A stretch of 64,000 nucleotides of DNA from Corbicula japonica (lineage: Eukaryota; Mollusca; Bivalvia; Venerida; Cyrenidae). The position numbers and the translations under genes are program-made. The notes under the pieces are model-generated. The model worked only from the letters and a program-made list of their open reading frames with translations, was not told the origin of the DNA and searched no databases. Numbering within the stretch: position 1 is the stretch's first letter; every line of letters begins with the position of its first letter. Positions 1 through 10,668 of this stretch are shown in pieces. The stretch lies in assembly GCA_038501625.1 (NCBI GenBank), contig JAZAYU010001060.1, positions 31,996-95,995 of the forward strand, in the 5' to 3' direction.

Positions 1-491
1 GGTGGACTACCTGAAGCCAGTTTTGGTTTGAGTTACTGCATTTGAATGGAGCTCACATCCGACGGTTTCCAATAGGCATTTCACTGGGCAATTAAGTCGC
101 GAATTTATGATCAAACACGAGAAAACGTGCATTTTTAATAATCCAATATCTTTGAAATTTGCACGGTGTTTAGAGATCTTTTAGGTGAGCTTATGTTCCA
201 AATTTCAAATTTCTAGACCGCCAGGAACCTATTAAACCGGGTGTTAAACCCTATATTACACAGCGAAAAATGACCGAGTTGGTAAGGCACGCTCAAGAGT
301 AAACATATATTTCTAATAATCCAATATCTTTGAAATTTGCACGGTGTTTAGAGCCCTTTTAGGTGAGCTTATGCTCCAAATTTCAAAGCTATAGACAGTC
401 AGGAACCTATTTAACCGGGTGTAAAACAATACATTACATAGGGAAAAATTACTAAGTGTGAAACCGCAGAATAAAATCATAAAAAAACTGT

Positions 492-587
492 TCGGTGACG
501 GGATTCGATCCCGGGGCTCTCGTGTGAGAGACCATTATTCTAACTACTATTATCTAACCATTACTCTAACCACTACACTACGACGAC
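492..587 (-). pseudogene. tRNA-Val-like pseudogene in satellite unit c, copy 1
   Basis: On the minus strand the sequence has an A-box-like TAGTGTAGTGG, an anticodon-arm hairpin, a T-arm region and then a T-run at 481-487 that could stop RNA polymerase III. It resembles tRNA-Val. About 35 nt of extra TTAGA-rich sequence separates the D arm from the anticodon arm, so it cannot fold as a normal tRNA. In this copy the B box has a substitution at the first T of GGTTCGA, and the anticodon-arm loop is 2 nt shorter than in the other copies. Confidence 0.6.
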
Positions 588-1022
588 TCTATTGAGAGCA
601 GTGAATTTAAATAAGCGTTATAAAATCGCATTGTACAGGGCAGGTTATCCACGCTAAAGTATCGATGTACTATAGCGTACTGAAAGACCTCCGGGATTCT
701 TGGGTTCCAGCAGGTTTGGAGATCTGAAGCTCAGCTGGATCTTCTCTATGTTCCCTGCAAGTTTGCGAGCGTTGACCATAAAGATATGGCTTACCCAATA
801 TGTTTGCTATGTAAACGTTATGCTGACCTATGCTAGGAGCACCAACTTTGAACCAATAGGCCAGAAAAACTGTTGTGCAGTAAGCCGAAAAACCTGGCAT
901 GTCGTGTTCATTGGATGTTTGGCGACCTAAAAGCATGCTTTGTTGCAGCCACTGCAATTAAATGGGGCTTCCATCCATCGGTTTTCAATGGGCATTTCAT
1001 AGTGCAATTAAGCCGCGAAATA
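588..1022 (+). repeat. Satellite 1 c-module, copy 1
   Basis: This is the module next to the tRNA-like unit. Its right half is a diverged paralogue of the b module: both carry AACCTG, GTCGTGTTC, a GGCATTTCA stretch and CGCAATTAAG/GGCAATTAAG in the same order. Open frames run on both strands: 670-957 minus (95 codons, first codon TTG, first ATG at codon 8) and 700-930 plus (76 codons, no ATG near its start). I know no family for either. Mutual overlap and missing start codons make coding unlikely. Confidence 0.75.
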
Positions 1023-2955
1023 ATATTACACAGCGTAAAATGACCGAGTTGGTAAGGCACGCACAAGAGTAAACGTATATTTCTAATAACCCAATAACTT
1101 TGAAATTTGCACAGCGTTTAGTGCTCTTTTAGGTGAGCTTATGGTCCAAATTTCAAAGTTCTACACCGTCAGGAACCTATTAAACCGGGTGTTAAACACT
1201 CCATTAAATAGCGAAAAATGACTAAGCTTGAAAACGCAATACAAACGTTTGCTGGAAGCTCGTACTTACAGCCTCGACCCAAGCGCCATTTAATTGCTAT
1301 GAGCCTAAAAAACCTGCGGGTCGTGTTCCACTGATGGTGGACTACCTGAAACCAGTTCTGGTCTGAGTTACTGCATTTGAATGGAGCTCACATCCGACGG
1401 TTTCCAATAGGCATTTCACTGGGCAATTAAGTCGCGAATTTATGATCAAACACAAGAAAACGTGCATTTCTAATAATCCAATATCTTTGAAATTTGCACG
1501 GTGTTTAGAGATCTTTTAGGTGAGCTTATGTTCCAAATTTCAAATTTCTAGACCGTCAGGAACCTATGAAACCGGGTTTTAAACCCTATATTACACAGCG
1601 TAAAATGACCGAGTTGGTAAGGCACGCTCAAGAGTAAACATATATTTCTAATAATCCAATATCTTTGAAATTTTCACGGTGTTTAGAGCTCTTTTAGGTG
1701 AGCTTATGGTCCAAATTTCAAAGTTCTACACCGTCAGGAACCTATTAAACCAGGTGTTAAACACTTCATTTAATAGGGAAAAATGACTAAGCGTGAAAAC
1801 GCAATACAAAAGTTTGCTGGGTGCTCGTACTTACAGCCCCGACCCAAGCGCCATTTAAATGCAATGAGCCTAAAAACCTGCGGGTCGTGTTCCACTGATG
1901 GTGGACTACCTGAAACCAGTTTTGGTTTGAGTTACTGCATTTGAATGGAGCTCACATCCGACGGTTTCCAATAGGCATTTCACTGGGCAATTAAGTCGCG
2001 AATTTATGATCAAACACAAGAAAACGTGCATTTCTAATAATCCAATATCTTTGAAATTTGCACGGTATTTAGAAGTCTTTTAGGTGAGCTTATGTTCCAA
2101 ATTTCAAATTTCTAGACCGTCAGGAACCTATGAAACCGGGTTTTAAACCCTATATTACACAGCGTAAAATGACCGAGTTGGTAAGGCACGCTCAAGAGTA
2201 AACATATATTTCTAATAACCCAATATCTTCAGAATTTGCACGGTATTTAGAGCTCTTTTAGGTGAGCTTATGGTCCAAATTTCAAAGTTCTACACCGTCA
2301 GGAACCCATTTAACCGGGTGTTAAACACTACATTAAATAGCGAAAAATGACTAAGCGTGAAAACGCAATACAAACGTTTGCTGGGTGCTCGTACTTACAG
2401 CCCCGACCCAAGCGCCATTAAAATGCAATGAGCCTAAAAAACCTGCGGGTCGTGTTCCACTGATGGTGGACTACCTGAAACCAGTTTTGGTTTGAGTTAC
2501 TGCATTTGAATGGAGCTCACATCCGACGGTTTCCAATAGGCATTTCACTGGGCAATCAAGTCACGAATTTATGATCAAACACAAGAAAACGTGCATTTCT
2601 AATAATCCAATATCTTTGAAATTTGCACGGTGTTTAGAGATCTTTTAGGTGAGCTTATGTTCCAAATTTCCAATTTCTAGACCGTCAGGAACCTATGAAA
2701 CCGGGTTTTAAACCCTGTATTACACAGCGTAAAATGACCGAGTTGGTAAGGCACGCTCAAGAGTAAACATATATTTCTAATAACCCAATATCTTTGAAAT
2801 TTGCACGGTGTTTAGAACTCTTTTAGGTGAGCTTATGCTCCGAATTTCAAAGCTCTAGACCGTCAGGAACCTATTTAACCGGGTGTAAAACAATACATTA
2901 CATAGCGAAAAATTACTAAGTGTGAAACCGCAGAATAAAGTCATAAAAAAACTGT

Positions 2956-3053
2956 AAGGTGACGGGATTCGAACCCGGGGCTCTCGTGTGTGAGAGACCA
3001 TTATTCTAACTACTATTATCTAACCATTACTCTAACCACTACACTACGACGAC
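2956..3053 (-). pseudogene. tRNA-Val-like pseudogene in unit c, copy 2
   Basis: This copy has a perfect B box on the minus strand (GGTTCGAATCC) and an intact A-box region. The T-run lies just beyond, at about 2945-2950. The acceptor-side variant AAGGTGA replaces the usual TCGGTGA. Confidence 0.6.
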
Positions 3054-3490
3054 TCTATTGAGAGCAGTGAATTTAAATAAGCGTTATAAAATCGCATTGT
3101 ACAGGGCAGGTTATCCACGCTAAAGTATCGATGTACTTTAGCGTACTGAAAGACCTCCGGGATTCTTGGGTTCCAGCAGGTTGGGAGATCTGAAGCTCAG
3201 CTGGATCTTCTCTATGTTCCCTGCAAGTTTGCGAGCGTTGACCATAAAGATATGGCTTACCCAATATGTTTGCTATGTAAACGTTATGCTGACCTATGCT
3301 AGGAGCACCAACTTTGAACCTATAGGCCAGAAAAACTGTTGTGCAGTAAGCCGAAAAACCTGGCAGGTCGTGTTCATTGGATGTTTGGCGACCTAAAAGC
3401 ATGCTTTGTTGCAGCCACTGCAATTAAATGGGGCTTCCATCCATCGGTTTTCAATGGGCATTTCATAGCGCAATTAAGCCGCGAAATTAT
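3054..3490 (+). repeat. Satellite 1 c-module, copy 2
   Basis: Here the minus-strand open frame is extended to 116 codons (3073-3423). A single T in place of A near 3136 removes the stop seen in other copies. The plus-strand frame is 3166-3396. Confidence 0.75.
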
Positions 3491-4836
3491 ATTACACAGT
3501 GTAAAATGACCGAGTTGGTAAGGCACGCACAAGAGTAAACGTATATTTCTAATAATCCAATATCTTTGAAATTTGCACGGTGTTTAGTTCTCTTTTAGGT
3601 GAGCTTATGGTCCAAATTTCAAAGTTCTACACCGTCAGGAACCTATTAAACCGGGTGTTAAACACTACATTAAATAGCGAAAAATGACTAAGCTTGAAAA
3701 CGCAATACAAACGTTTGCTGGGTGCTCGTACTTACAGCCCCGACCCAAGCGCCATTTAAATGCAATGAGCCTAAAAAACCTGCGGGTCGTGTTCCACTGA
3801 TGGTGGACTACCTGAAACCAGTTTTGGTTTGAGTATCTGCATTTGAATGGAGCTCATTTCCGACGGTTTTCCAATAGGCATTTCACTGGACAATTAAGTC
3901 GCGAATTTATGACCAAACACAAGAAAACGTGCATTTCTAATAATCCAATATCTTTGAAATTTGCACGGTGTTTAGAGATCTTTTAGGTGAGCTTATGTTC
4001 CAAATTTCAAATTTCTAGACCGTCAGGAACCTATGCAACCGGGTTTTAAACTCTATATTACACAGCGTAAAATGACCGAGTTGGTAAGGCACGCTCAAGA
4101 GTAAACATATATTTCTAATAACCCAATATCTTTGAAATTTGCACGGTGTTTAGAGCTCTTTTAGGTGAGCTTATGGTCCAAATTTCAAAGTTCTGCACCG
4201 TCAGGAACCTATTACACCGGGTGTTAAACACTACATTAAATAGCGAAAAATGATTAAGCGTGAAAACGCAATACAAACGTTTGCTGGGTGCTCGTACTTA
4301 CAGCCCCGACCCAAGCGCCATTTAAATGCAATGAGCCTAAAAAAACTGCGGGTCGTGTTCCACTGATGGTGGACTACCTGAAACCAGTTTTGGTTTGAGT
4401 TACTGCATTTGAATGGAGCTCACATCCGACGGTTTCCAATAGGCATTTCACTGGGCAATCAAGTCGCGAATTTATAATCAAACACAAGAAAACGTGCATT
4501 TCTAATAATCCAATATCTTTGAAATTTGCACGGTGTTTAGAGATCTTTTAGGTGAGCTTATGTTCCAAATTTCAAATTTCTAGACCGTCAGGAACCTATA
4601 AAACCGGGTGTTTAACCCTATATTACACAGCGTAAAATGACCGAGTTGGTAAGGCACGCTCAAGAGTAAACATATATTTCTAATAATCCAATATCTTTGA
4701 AATTTGCACGGTGTTTAGAGCTCTTTTAGGTGAGCTTATGCTCCAATTTTCAACCGGGTGTAAAACAATACATTACATAGCGAAAAATTACTAAGTGTGA
4801 AACCGCAGAATAAACTTTTAAGTCATAAAAAACTGT

Positions 4837-4934
4837 TCGGTGACGGCATTCGAACCCGGTGCTCTCGTGTGTGAGAGACCATTTTTCTAACTACAATTAT
4901 CTAACCATTACTCTAACCACTACACTACGACGAC
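4837..4934 (-). pseudogene. tRNA-Val-like pseudogene in unit c, copy 3
   Basis: The A-box and B-box regions are kept. The T stem has changes (GGCATTCGAACCCGGT on the plus strand). Upstream, the monomer part of this unit has lost about 30 bp near 4745. Confidence 0.58.
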
Positions 4935-5371
4935 TCTATTGAGAGCAGTGAATTTAAATAAGCGTTATAAAATCGCATTGTACAGGGCAAGTTATCCACG
5001 CTAAAGTATCGATGTACTATAGCGTACTGAAAGACCTCCGGGATTCTTGGGTTCCAGCAGGTTGGGAGATCTGAAGCTCAGCTGGATCTTCTCTATGTTC
5101 CCTGCAAGTTTGCGAGCGTTGACCTTAAAGATATGGCTTACCCAATATGTTTGCTATGTAAACGTTATGCTGACCTATGCTAGGAGCACCAACTTTGAAC
5201 CTATAGGCCAGAAAAACTGTTGTGCAGTAAGCCGAAAAACCTGGCAGGTCGTGTTCATTGGATGTTTGGCGACCTAAAAGCATGCTTTGTTGCAGCCACT
5301 GCAATTAAATTGGGCTTCCATCCATCGGTTTTCAATGGGCATTTCATAGCGCAATTAAGCCGCGAAATTAT
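4935..5371 (+). repeat. Satellite 1 c-module, copy 3
   Basis: The minus-strand frame is broken by a stop (CATAAAG changed to CTTAAAG near 5125). The plus-strand frame 5047-5277 stays open. The loss of one frame shows that no strong selection preserves it. Confidence 0.75.
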
Positions 5372-6173
5372 ATTACACAGCGTAAAATGACCGAGTTGGT
5401 AAGGCACGCACAAGAGTAAACGTATATTTCTAATAATCCGATATCTTTGAAATTTGCACGGTGTTTAGTGCTCTTTTAGGTGAGCTTATGGTCCAAATTT
5501 CAAAGTTCTACACCGTCAGGAACCTATTAAACCGGGTGTTAAACACTCCATTAAATAGCGAAAAATGACTAAGCTTGAAAACGCAATACAAACGTTTGCT
5601 GGGTGCTCGTACTTACAGCCTCGACCCAAGCGCCATTTAAATGCAATGAGCCTAAAAAACCTGCGGGTCGTGTTCCACTGATGGTGGACTACCTGAAACC
5701 AGTTTTGGTTTGAGTTACTGCATTTGAATGGAGCTCACATCCGACGGTTTTCCAATAGGCATTTCACTGGGCAATTAAGTCGCGAATTTATGATCAAACA
5801 CAAGAAAACGTGCATTTCTAATAATCCAATATCTTTGAAATTTGCACGGTGTTTAGAGATCTTTTAGGTGAGCTTATGTTCCAAATTTCAAATTTCTAGA
5901 CCGTCAGGAACCTATGAAACCGGGTTTTAAACCCGATATTACACAGCGTAAAATGACCGAGTTGGTAAGGCACGCTCAAGAGTAAACATATATTTCTAAT
6001 AATCCAATATCTTTGAAATTTGCACGGTGTTTAGAGCTCTTTTAGGTGAGCTTATGCTCCAAATTTCAAAGCTCTAGACCGTCAGGAACCTATTAAACCG
6101 GGTGTAAAACAATACATTATATAGCGAAAAATTACTAAGTGTGAAACCGCAGAATAAAGTCATAAACAACTGT

Positions 6174-6217
6174 TCGGTGACGGGATTCGAACCCGGGGCT
6201 CTCGTGTGTGAGAGACT
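6174..6217 (-). pseudogene. tRNA-Val-like pseudogene copy 4, T-arm half, split by an insertion
   Basis: The T-arm and anticodon-arm half ends abruptly at the start of the 980-bp non-satellite insertion. The missing D-arm half resumes at 7198. Confidence 0.6.
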
Positions 6218-7197
6218 ATATTTCGGCGTTAGCTGTCTAAGCTCACTTTTGACCTAGTTTTTCGACCAATGATTATGTTGTAAATAATACTCGTATTCTA
6301 TTATTATGCAAAGGGAAAATGAAATAAACTATTTCGATTGGTAGCTATTTACACCAGAGAGGCATCTAGCAGGGTGGAGAGGTATCTAGTGGGATTTTTA
6401 TTATTATGCAGCGGAAAAATCAATAGATTATTTCGATTGGTTGTTAGTAGGTGTTGTATTGGAGTAAAACATATTTACGATTTAAATAACCAGTTAAGTC
6501 AATATTGATGGCTTAAATACAATTTTATATGAAATATTCTTGGGTGTCAGGTAAAAACTTGCGTACAGTACACAGTGTAAAACGAAAAGGAAGTGTAGAT
6601 ATTTCTAGTTCTTACTGGTTCCTTTCTTGTTCCTTTGATACTGATTGTTAATTTCAAGTACGAAAATACAAGTTCATTATAGTGTAGTGGCTAACACTCT
6701 CGCCTCGCAAGCGGAGGGCCCCGGGTTCAAGACTCAGTACTGACATTTTTTTAAAGTTAATTTACGTAAAAGTTGGTAGATTTCGCTCTTGTAACAGGAT
6801 GTTTTTATTTATTTATGTTAAATTTCAATGACATTTATTCATCTTCAGTTCTAACTCTACAAGAGGTATTTTATTGAAACTGAATAAATGTAGATCAAGA
6901 CTTAATGGAATACATTGCTTCTTTAATCGACTTGTTATCACTGTATGAAATTGTTGCAACAGCTTTAACATTTTTTTGAAAGACACTTTCAATGAATTTA
7001 TAAGTTGTCATGATAAGGTCGCTTAATCTCTCGGTCATACTAAGAAGGCAGGGAGGGTTCGTCAACAGCTAAACAAGTAAAATAAACTAACTAAACTATG
7101 TCTGCTTCGCCTCTCTGTATTTCTTTCTTTCTTATATACATGTATATATAAATATTTTCCATCAACGCCGTTTATCTTTTTTAAAGATATTTCTTGT
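6218..7197. mobile_element. Non-satellite insertion of about 980 bp carrying a tRNA-like gene, copy 1
   Basis: A block unrelated to either satellite interrupts the tRNA-like unit between its anticodon-arm and D-arm halves. It has no long open frame. It holds two diverged direct repeats of 43 bp (6301-6343 and 6401-6443, sharing ATTTCGATTGGT), and a short tandem duplication around GGCATCTAGC near 6361 and 6381. It also has an 11-bp inverted repeat (ACATTTATTCA at 6831-6841, complement at 6881-6891) and a small hairpin at 6976-6992. CGGCGTT near the left end recurs inverted about 30 bp from the right end, too short to claim terminal inverted repeats. I cannot name the element. It could be a non-autonomous transposon or a transposed genomic fragment. 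Confidence 0.6.
6673..6745 (+). tRNA. tRNA-Val-derived sequence with anticodon CGC, probable pseudogene, copy 1
   Basis: The spacing is exactly that of a tRNA. A 7-nt acceptor strand is followed by TA, a perfect 4-bp D stem (GTGT/ACAC) and a 7-nt anticodon loop CTCGCAA with T at position 33. A 5-nt variable region, a T arm with loop TTCAAGA and a 3' acceptor strand follow, then seven T's at 6746-6752 that would end RNA polymerase III transcription. By eye 5 of 7 acceptor pairs form, with one mismatch and one wobble in each of the anticodon and T stems. The D arm and anticodon arm closely resemble tRNA-Val, but the anticodon reads CGC instead of CAC. A decayed tRNA-Val or a SINE-like head is likelier than a working tRNA. 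Confidence 0.5.
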
Positions 7198-7246
7198 TCT
7201 AACTACAATTATCTAACCATTACTCTTACCACTACACTACGACGAC
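7198..7246 (-). pseudogene. tRNA-Val-like pseudogene copy 4, D-arm half
   Basis: The satellite resumes here with the A-box half of the split unit. It has one substitution in the repeated CTAACCA region (CTTACCA). Confidence 0.58.
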
Positions 7247-7682
7247 TCTATTGAGAGCAGTGAATTTAAATAAGCGTTATAAAATCGCATTGTACAGGGC
7301 AGGTTATCCACGCTAAAGTATCGATGTACTATAGCGTACTGAAAGACCTCCGGGATTCTTGGGTTCCAGCAGGTTGGGAGATCTGAAGCTCAGCTGGATC
7401 TTCTCTATGTTCCCTGCAAGTTTGCGAGCGTTGACCATAAAGATATAGCTTACCCAATATGTTTGCTATGTAAACGTTATGATGACCTATGCTAGGAGCA
7501 CCAACTTTGAACCTATAGGCCAGAAAAACTGTTGTGCAGTAAGCCGAAAAACCTGGCAGGTCGTGTTCATTGGATGTTTGGCGACCTAAAAGCATGCTTA
7601 GTTGCAGCCACTGCAATTAAATGGGGCTTCCATCCATCGGTTTTCAATGGGCATTTCATAGCGCAATTAAGCCGCGAAATTA
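7247..7682 (+). repeat. Satellite 1 c-module, copy 4
   Basis: The minus-strand frame 7329-7616 is open. The plus-strand frame is broken by TGG to TAG near 7447, the opposite of copy 3. Confidence 0.75.
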
Positions 7683-8083
7683 TATTACACAGCGTAAAAT
7701 GACCGAGTTGGTAAGGCACGCACAAGAGTAAACGTATATTTCTAATAATCCAATATCTTTGAAATTTGCACGGTGTTTAGAGCTCTTTTAGGTGAGCTTA
7801 TGGTCCAAATTTCAAAGTTCTACACAGTCAGGAACCTATTAAACCGGGTGTTAAACACTACATTAAATAGCGAAAAATGACTAAGCTTGAAAACGCAATA
7901 CAAACGTTTGCTGGGTGCTCGTACTTACAGCCCCGACCCAAGCGCCATTTAAATGCAATGAGCCTAAAAAACCTGCGGGTCGTGTTCCACTGATGGTGGA
8001 CTACCTGAAACCAGTTTTGGTTTGAGTAACTGCATTTGAATGGAGCTCACATCCGACGGTTTCCAATAGGCATTTCACTGGGC
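7683..8083 (+). repeat. Satellite 1 unit b, target of the tyrosine-recombinase element
   Basis: This is a unit b ending at GGCAATT, where the retroelement is inserted. The rest of the unit (AATTAAGTCGCG) resumes at 11058. Confidence 0.85.
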
Positions 8084-8211
8084 AATTTACAATTTTTCCT
8101 TAGAAAAATAATAATTATAAGGGATTTAACTCTTCCGCCACCTTATCCGCTTGACTGCATTGGGCGCTCACCGCTTTCATTGTAAGTTTTTCGTGGCAGT
8201 GAGCGATTGTC
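8084..8211 (+). repeat. A1, truncated left split direct repeat of copy A
   Basis: This 128-bp stretch matches 10665-10792. After GATTGTC the two diverge, because a deletion removed the rest of A1 together with the 5' coding region. Confidence 0.85.
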
Positions 8212-8244
8212 TACATTGCGTACATTTGCCAACGTGTAACGAAC

Positions 8245-9222
8245 ATGATATGTTACATCTTGATGTTACAAAATGTCAGGGCTGTTAACTACCTGGACGA
8301 CTTTGGTGGTGCTGATACCCCCGAACGCTGTTCTCAGTCGTTTGCAATAATGTCTATCGGTGCTCAAGAGAACATCAAGAAGGCGTGCCCTCCTTCCACG
8401 AGTATGGTCTTTCTTGGGATCTTGCTGGATTCAGAGCGCATGGAACTCCGTGTCACCCAGGAGAGGTTAACCGAAATTCGTGACCTACTTCTATCTTGGA
8501 TCAACCGTAAACATGCCTCCAAGTGTCAGCTTCAATTGTTATTAGGAAAATTGCAGTTTGTAGGCAAATGTGTTAAGCCTAGTCGTGTTTTTATTTCACG
8601 TATACTTGTGCTTTTACGTGGTCTAAACTTACAAAATCATAAAGTAAGATTAAATGCAGAATTCAGGAGAGATATAGTGTGGTGGCAAAAATTTGTTGAG
8701 ATTTACAACGGTGTGTCTATGATTAAGACCTGTAATTGGTCAGCTCCTGATGTCGTGTTTGCAAGTGATGCTTGTCTTTCAGGATGTGGTGCTATTCAGG
8801 AAAATAGAGAGTATTTTCATAGAGTTTTTCCAGAATTTGTGTTACAAATGTGCTCTAATATCGCTCAGCTAGAGTTATTCTGTATTATGGTTGCGTTGAA
8901 ATTGTGGTCACGCAAATGGAAAGGTAGAAAAATAACTATATTTTGTGATAATGAAGCAGATTGTTATGTGTTAAATTCTGGTAGAACCAAAGATTCTGTT
9001 CTTCTTCAATGCATGCGAGAGGTGGTTTTTCTCGCTTGCACACAGGAGTTTGAGATTCGAGCCGTTCACCTATCTTCCACAGATAACCGACTTGCGGATT
9101 TACTTAGCCGCTGGCACCTAAGCCCGCGCTATAAAACTCAGTTCTTTGAGGAAGCGGACACCTGTGATTTAAATGAGGTTGATGTGGATGACTTATTATT
9201 TAAGTTTGAAAATAGATGGTGA
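8245..9222 (+). pseudogene. Reverse transcriptase (C-terminal part) and RNase H of the DIRS-order element, copy A
   Basis: The product would copy element RNA into DNA and remove the RNA strand. The 325-codon remnant begins just before the catalytic YLDDF box (residues 16-20), so the fingers, the first catalytic Asp and any gag part are missing. A downstream palm motif FLGILLD follows. The RNase H domain keeps the expected acidic residues: Asp in FASDAC, Glu in QLELF, Asp in FCDNEA and Asp in STDNRLADLLSR. This copy lacks 15 nt (five codons after AIMS) that copy B retains. The ATG is simply the first one in the remnant and is not a genuine start. No active reverse transcriptase could be made. 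Confidence 0.85.
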
Positions 9223-9439
9223 ATTATGGTCCATCTGATTCATTTAATAATATGTCAATTTGATGTGCTGAGCTTGTGATTTTAGTGAAATATGCTTTAT
9301 ATTTAATCGGTGCATACCCCTTATATGAATGTTGTTTAATTGTTTGATTTTAGCATAGATTAGGCTATTTAAGTTTCTCTATAAATTTTGGTTTATTTAA
9401 AACTAAATGCGTTAATGTGTTGGTTCATCGAGACTTAGA
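9223..9439. other. Spacer between the RT/RNase H and recombinase remnants, copy A
   Basis: This is AT-rich and I see no gene in it. A possible 3' splice site (pyrimidine-rich, ending TTTAACAG at about 9527) lies just inside the next open frame, immediately before the part that looks like recombinase. An intron joining the two remnants is conceivable, but I could not find a convincing donor that avoids a stop. Confidence 0.4.
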
Positions 9440-9991
9440 ATGCTTAGACTTAGACTAGGCTCTAGTGTAAATTTTCTTAAGTATTTTGTGGTAAAAAAAA
9501 TAATAATAATTTTTGTTTATTTAACAGATGTTACTGACGTGGCTACCTGTGGAATAGACTGTCTCCGTCGTCAGTTGAAAGTTACACAGAAATCCGCTTA
9601 TGCTCTTGGTACTTACAAAAATCTTCAGACTCAAATTCGTTCCTATTTACTTTTCTGTGCTTACTTTGATCTTAATGACTGTCCGGTTAATGTTGATACG
9701 TTGTGTTTGTATGCACAGTTTTTAAGTAGAAGTATGAAATCTGTCCAGTCTATCAAGAATTACATTAACGGTGTACGTTTATATCATGTTTTTAGAGATT
9801 GTGAATTCCCAGAAATTTCAAATATTTCTTTGCAGTTGACCTTCAGAGGTCTTGCGAAACTTTTATTTCATTCGCCTCATCAAGCACCTCCTGTAACTCC
9901 ATGGATTTTACGTGAAATTAGAAGTGTGATTGATTTAAAATCACCTTTTTACGCAACTATTTGGTGTGTGCTTTTATTTTCATTTATATGA
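9440..9991 (+). pseudogene. Tyrosine recombinase, N-terminal core-binding part, copy A
   Basis: In this class of elements a tyrosine recombinase replaces the integrase and inserts a circular DNA intermediate. From about residue 30 the frame resembles the helical core-binding domain (YALGTYKNLQTQIRSYLLF and following helices). The first 30 residues, encoded by AT-rich sequence, do not look like the family, so the ATG at 9440 is doubtful. The frame ends at a stop inside the catalytic domain at 9989-9991. The protein continues in another frame (9961 onward), so one small indel separates the halves. Confidence 0.75.
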
Positions 9992-10461
9992 TGTGTAGGA
10001 AATCTAGTATTGTCCCTCCGACTAAGCTGGCGTTTGATACTACTAAATATTTATGTCGAAATGATGTTTCTGTGTCTGATTTTGGCATTCTCGTTAATTT
10101 AAAATATGCCAAGACTAATCAATTTGGTGACAGGAATGTCATTTTACCTATGTACAAGAATGACAAATCTGATCTTTGTCCAGTTGCCGCCTTTTTCGAT
10201 ATGTGTGAACTAGTTCCGGCGGCCGCTTCAGATCCACTTTTTTGTGTTAAAGAGTCTTCCTCTTTATTTCCGTTAGATGCAAGTACGCTTGATAAAACTT
10301 TTAAACGAATCATGAAGCGCACGTCCGTATCAGGAGCCGCGGAATATACCTTACACTCTTTTAGAAGAGGCGGTGCCTCCTTCTACTTTAAATGCGGAGT
10401 GCCGGGGGAGCTAGTTCAGTTATTTGGCAACTGGAAGTCGGACTGTTATTTGCGATTTTAA
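9961..10461 (+). pseudogene. Tyrosine recombinase catalytic domain, broken, copy A
   Basis: The catalytic domain continues here after a frameshift, and the first codon TTG is not a real start. Visible residues are Arg13 in MMCRKSS (first catalytic Arg), a candidate Lys51, His132 and Arg135 in LHSFRRGG, and the GNWKSD box at 156-161. The family's nucleophilic Tyr lies about nine residues after the conserved His/Asn position of this box. Here that place is Phe166, followed at once by a stop. The enzyme would therefore be inactive even without the frameshift. Copy B has the same lesion. Confidence 0.82.
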
Positions 10462-10550
10462 AGATTTTCTGATGAAACTTTGATTCATGCGGCAAAAAAG
10501 TAGCTTTGTCAATTTAAATGTAGGTTTATGGTTTTGGCCGAGTTAGTTTT

Positions 10551-10668
10551 GGGTGCTTTGGCTGCTTTCATTCTGTTTGTCAATGAATTTTCTTAACCTG
10601 CAGCCTTTATTTCGGCCAAAATAAAATCATATGCATAACTTGTGTGTTTTCATTTTCCCGATATAATT
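10551..10668 (+). repeat. B1, split direct repeat of copy A
   Basis: This 118-bp stretch, from GGGTGCTTTGG to AATT, is repeated at 10944-11061. It contains an AATAAA polyadenylation-type hexamer near 10620. Confidence 0.87.

Larger units (their letters stand above)
1..6217 (+). repeat. Satellite family 1, higher-order array, first forward block
   Basis: This is a tandem array with three unit types. Unit a is about 178 bp: the phrase TAATAATCCAATATC starts near 136 and again near 314. Unit b is about 387 bp, made of a monomer-like part plus a module containing GAGCTCACATCCGACGG. Copies of that phrase at 1384, 1948 and 2513 give an a+b period of about 565 bp. Unit c carries a tRNA-like sequence and a module of about 435 bp, and recurs here at spacings of roughly 2.46 and 1.88 kb. 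Copies differ by a few percent, which points to recent homogenisation. One c monomer near 4745 has an internal deletion of about 30 bp. The open frames in this block are satellite sequence, not host genes. Confidence 0.93.

Noticed and set aside
492..587. CENP-B-like box in the tRNA-like unit (TTCGAACCCGGGG)
   Set aside because: The spacing of TTCG, A and CGGG does not match the CENP-B consensus. The match comes from the B box and T stem.
6218..6745. Functional tRNA-Ala (anticodon CGC)
   Set aside because: The acceptor stem has two mismatches and no G3-U70 pair, and the arms resemble tRNA-Val. A Val-derived pseudogene is the better reading.
9217..9527. Intron joining the reverse transcriptase and recombinase frames
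   Set aside because: A plausible acceptor is present, but the best donor I could find (GTGAAT at 9219) would create a stop at the junction.
10119..10322. Minus-strand frame of 67 codons within the recombinase, repeated at 16578-16781
   Set aside because: It is a shadow of the recombinase catalytic domain on the opposite strand.
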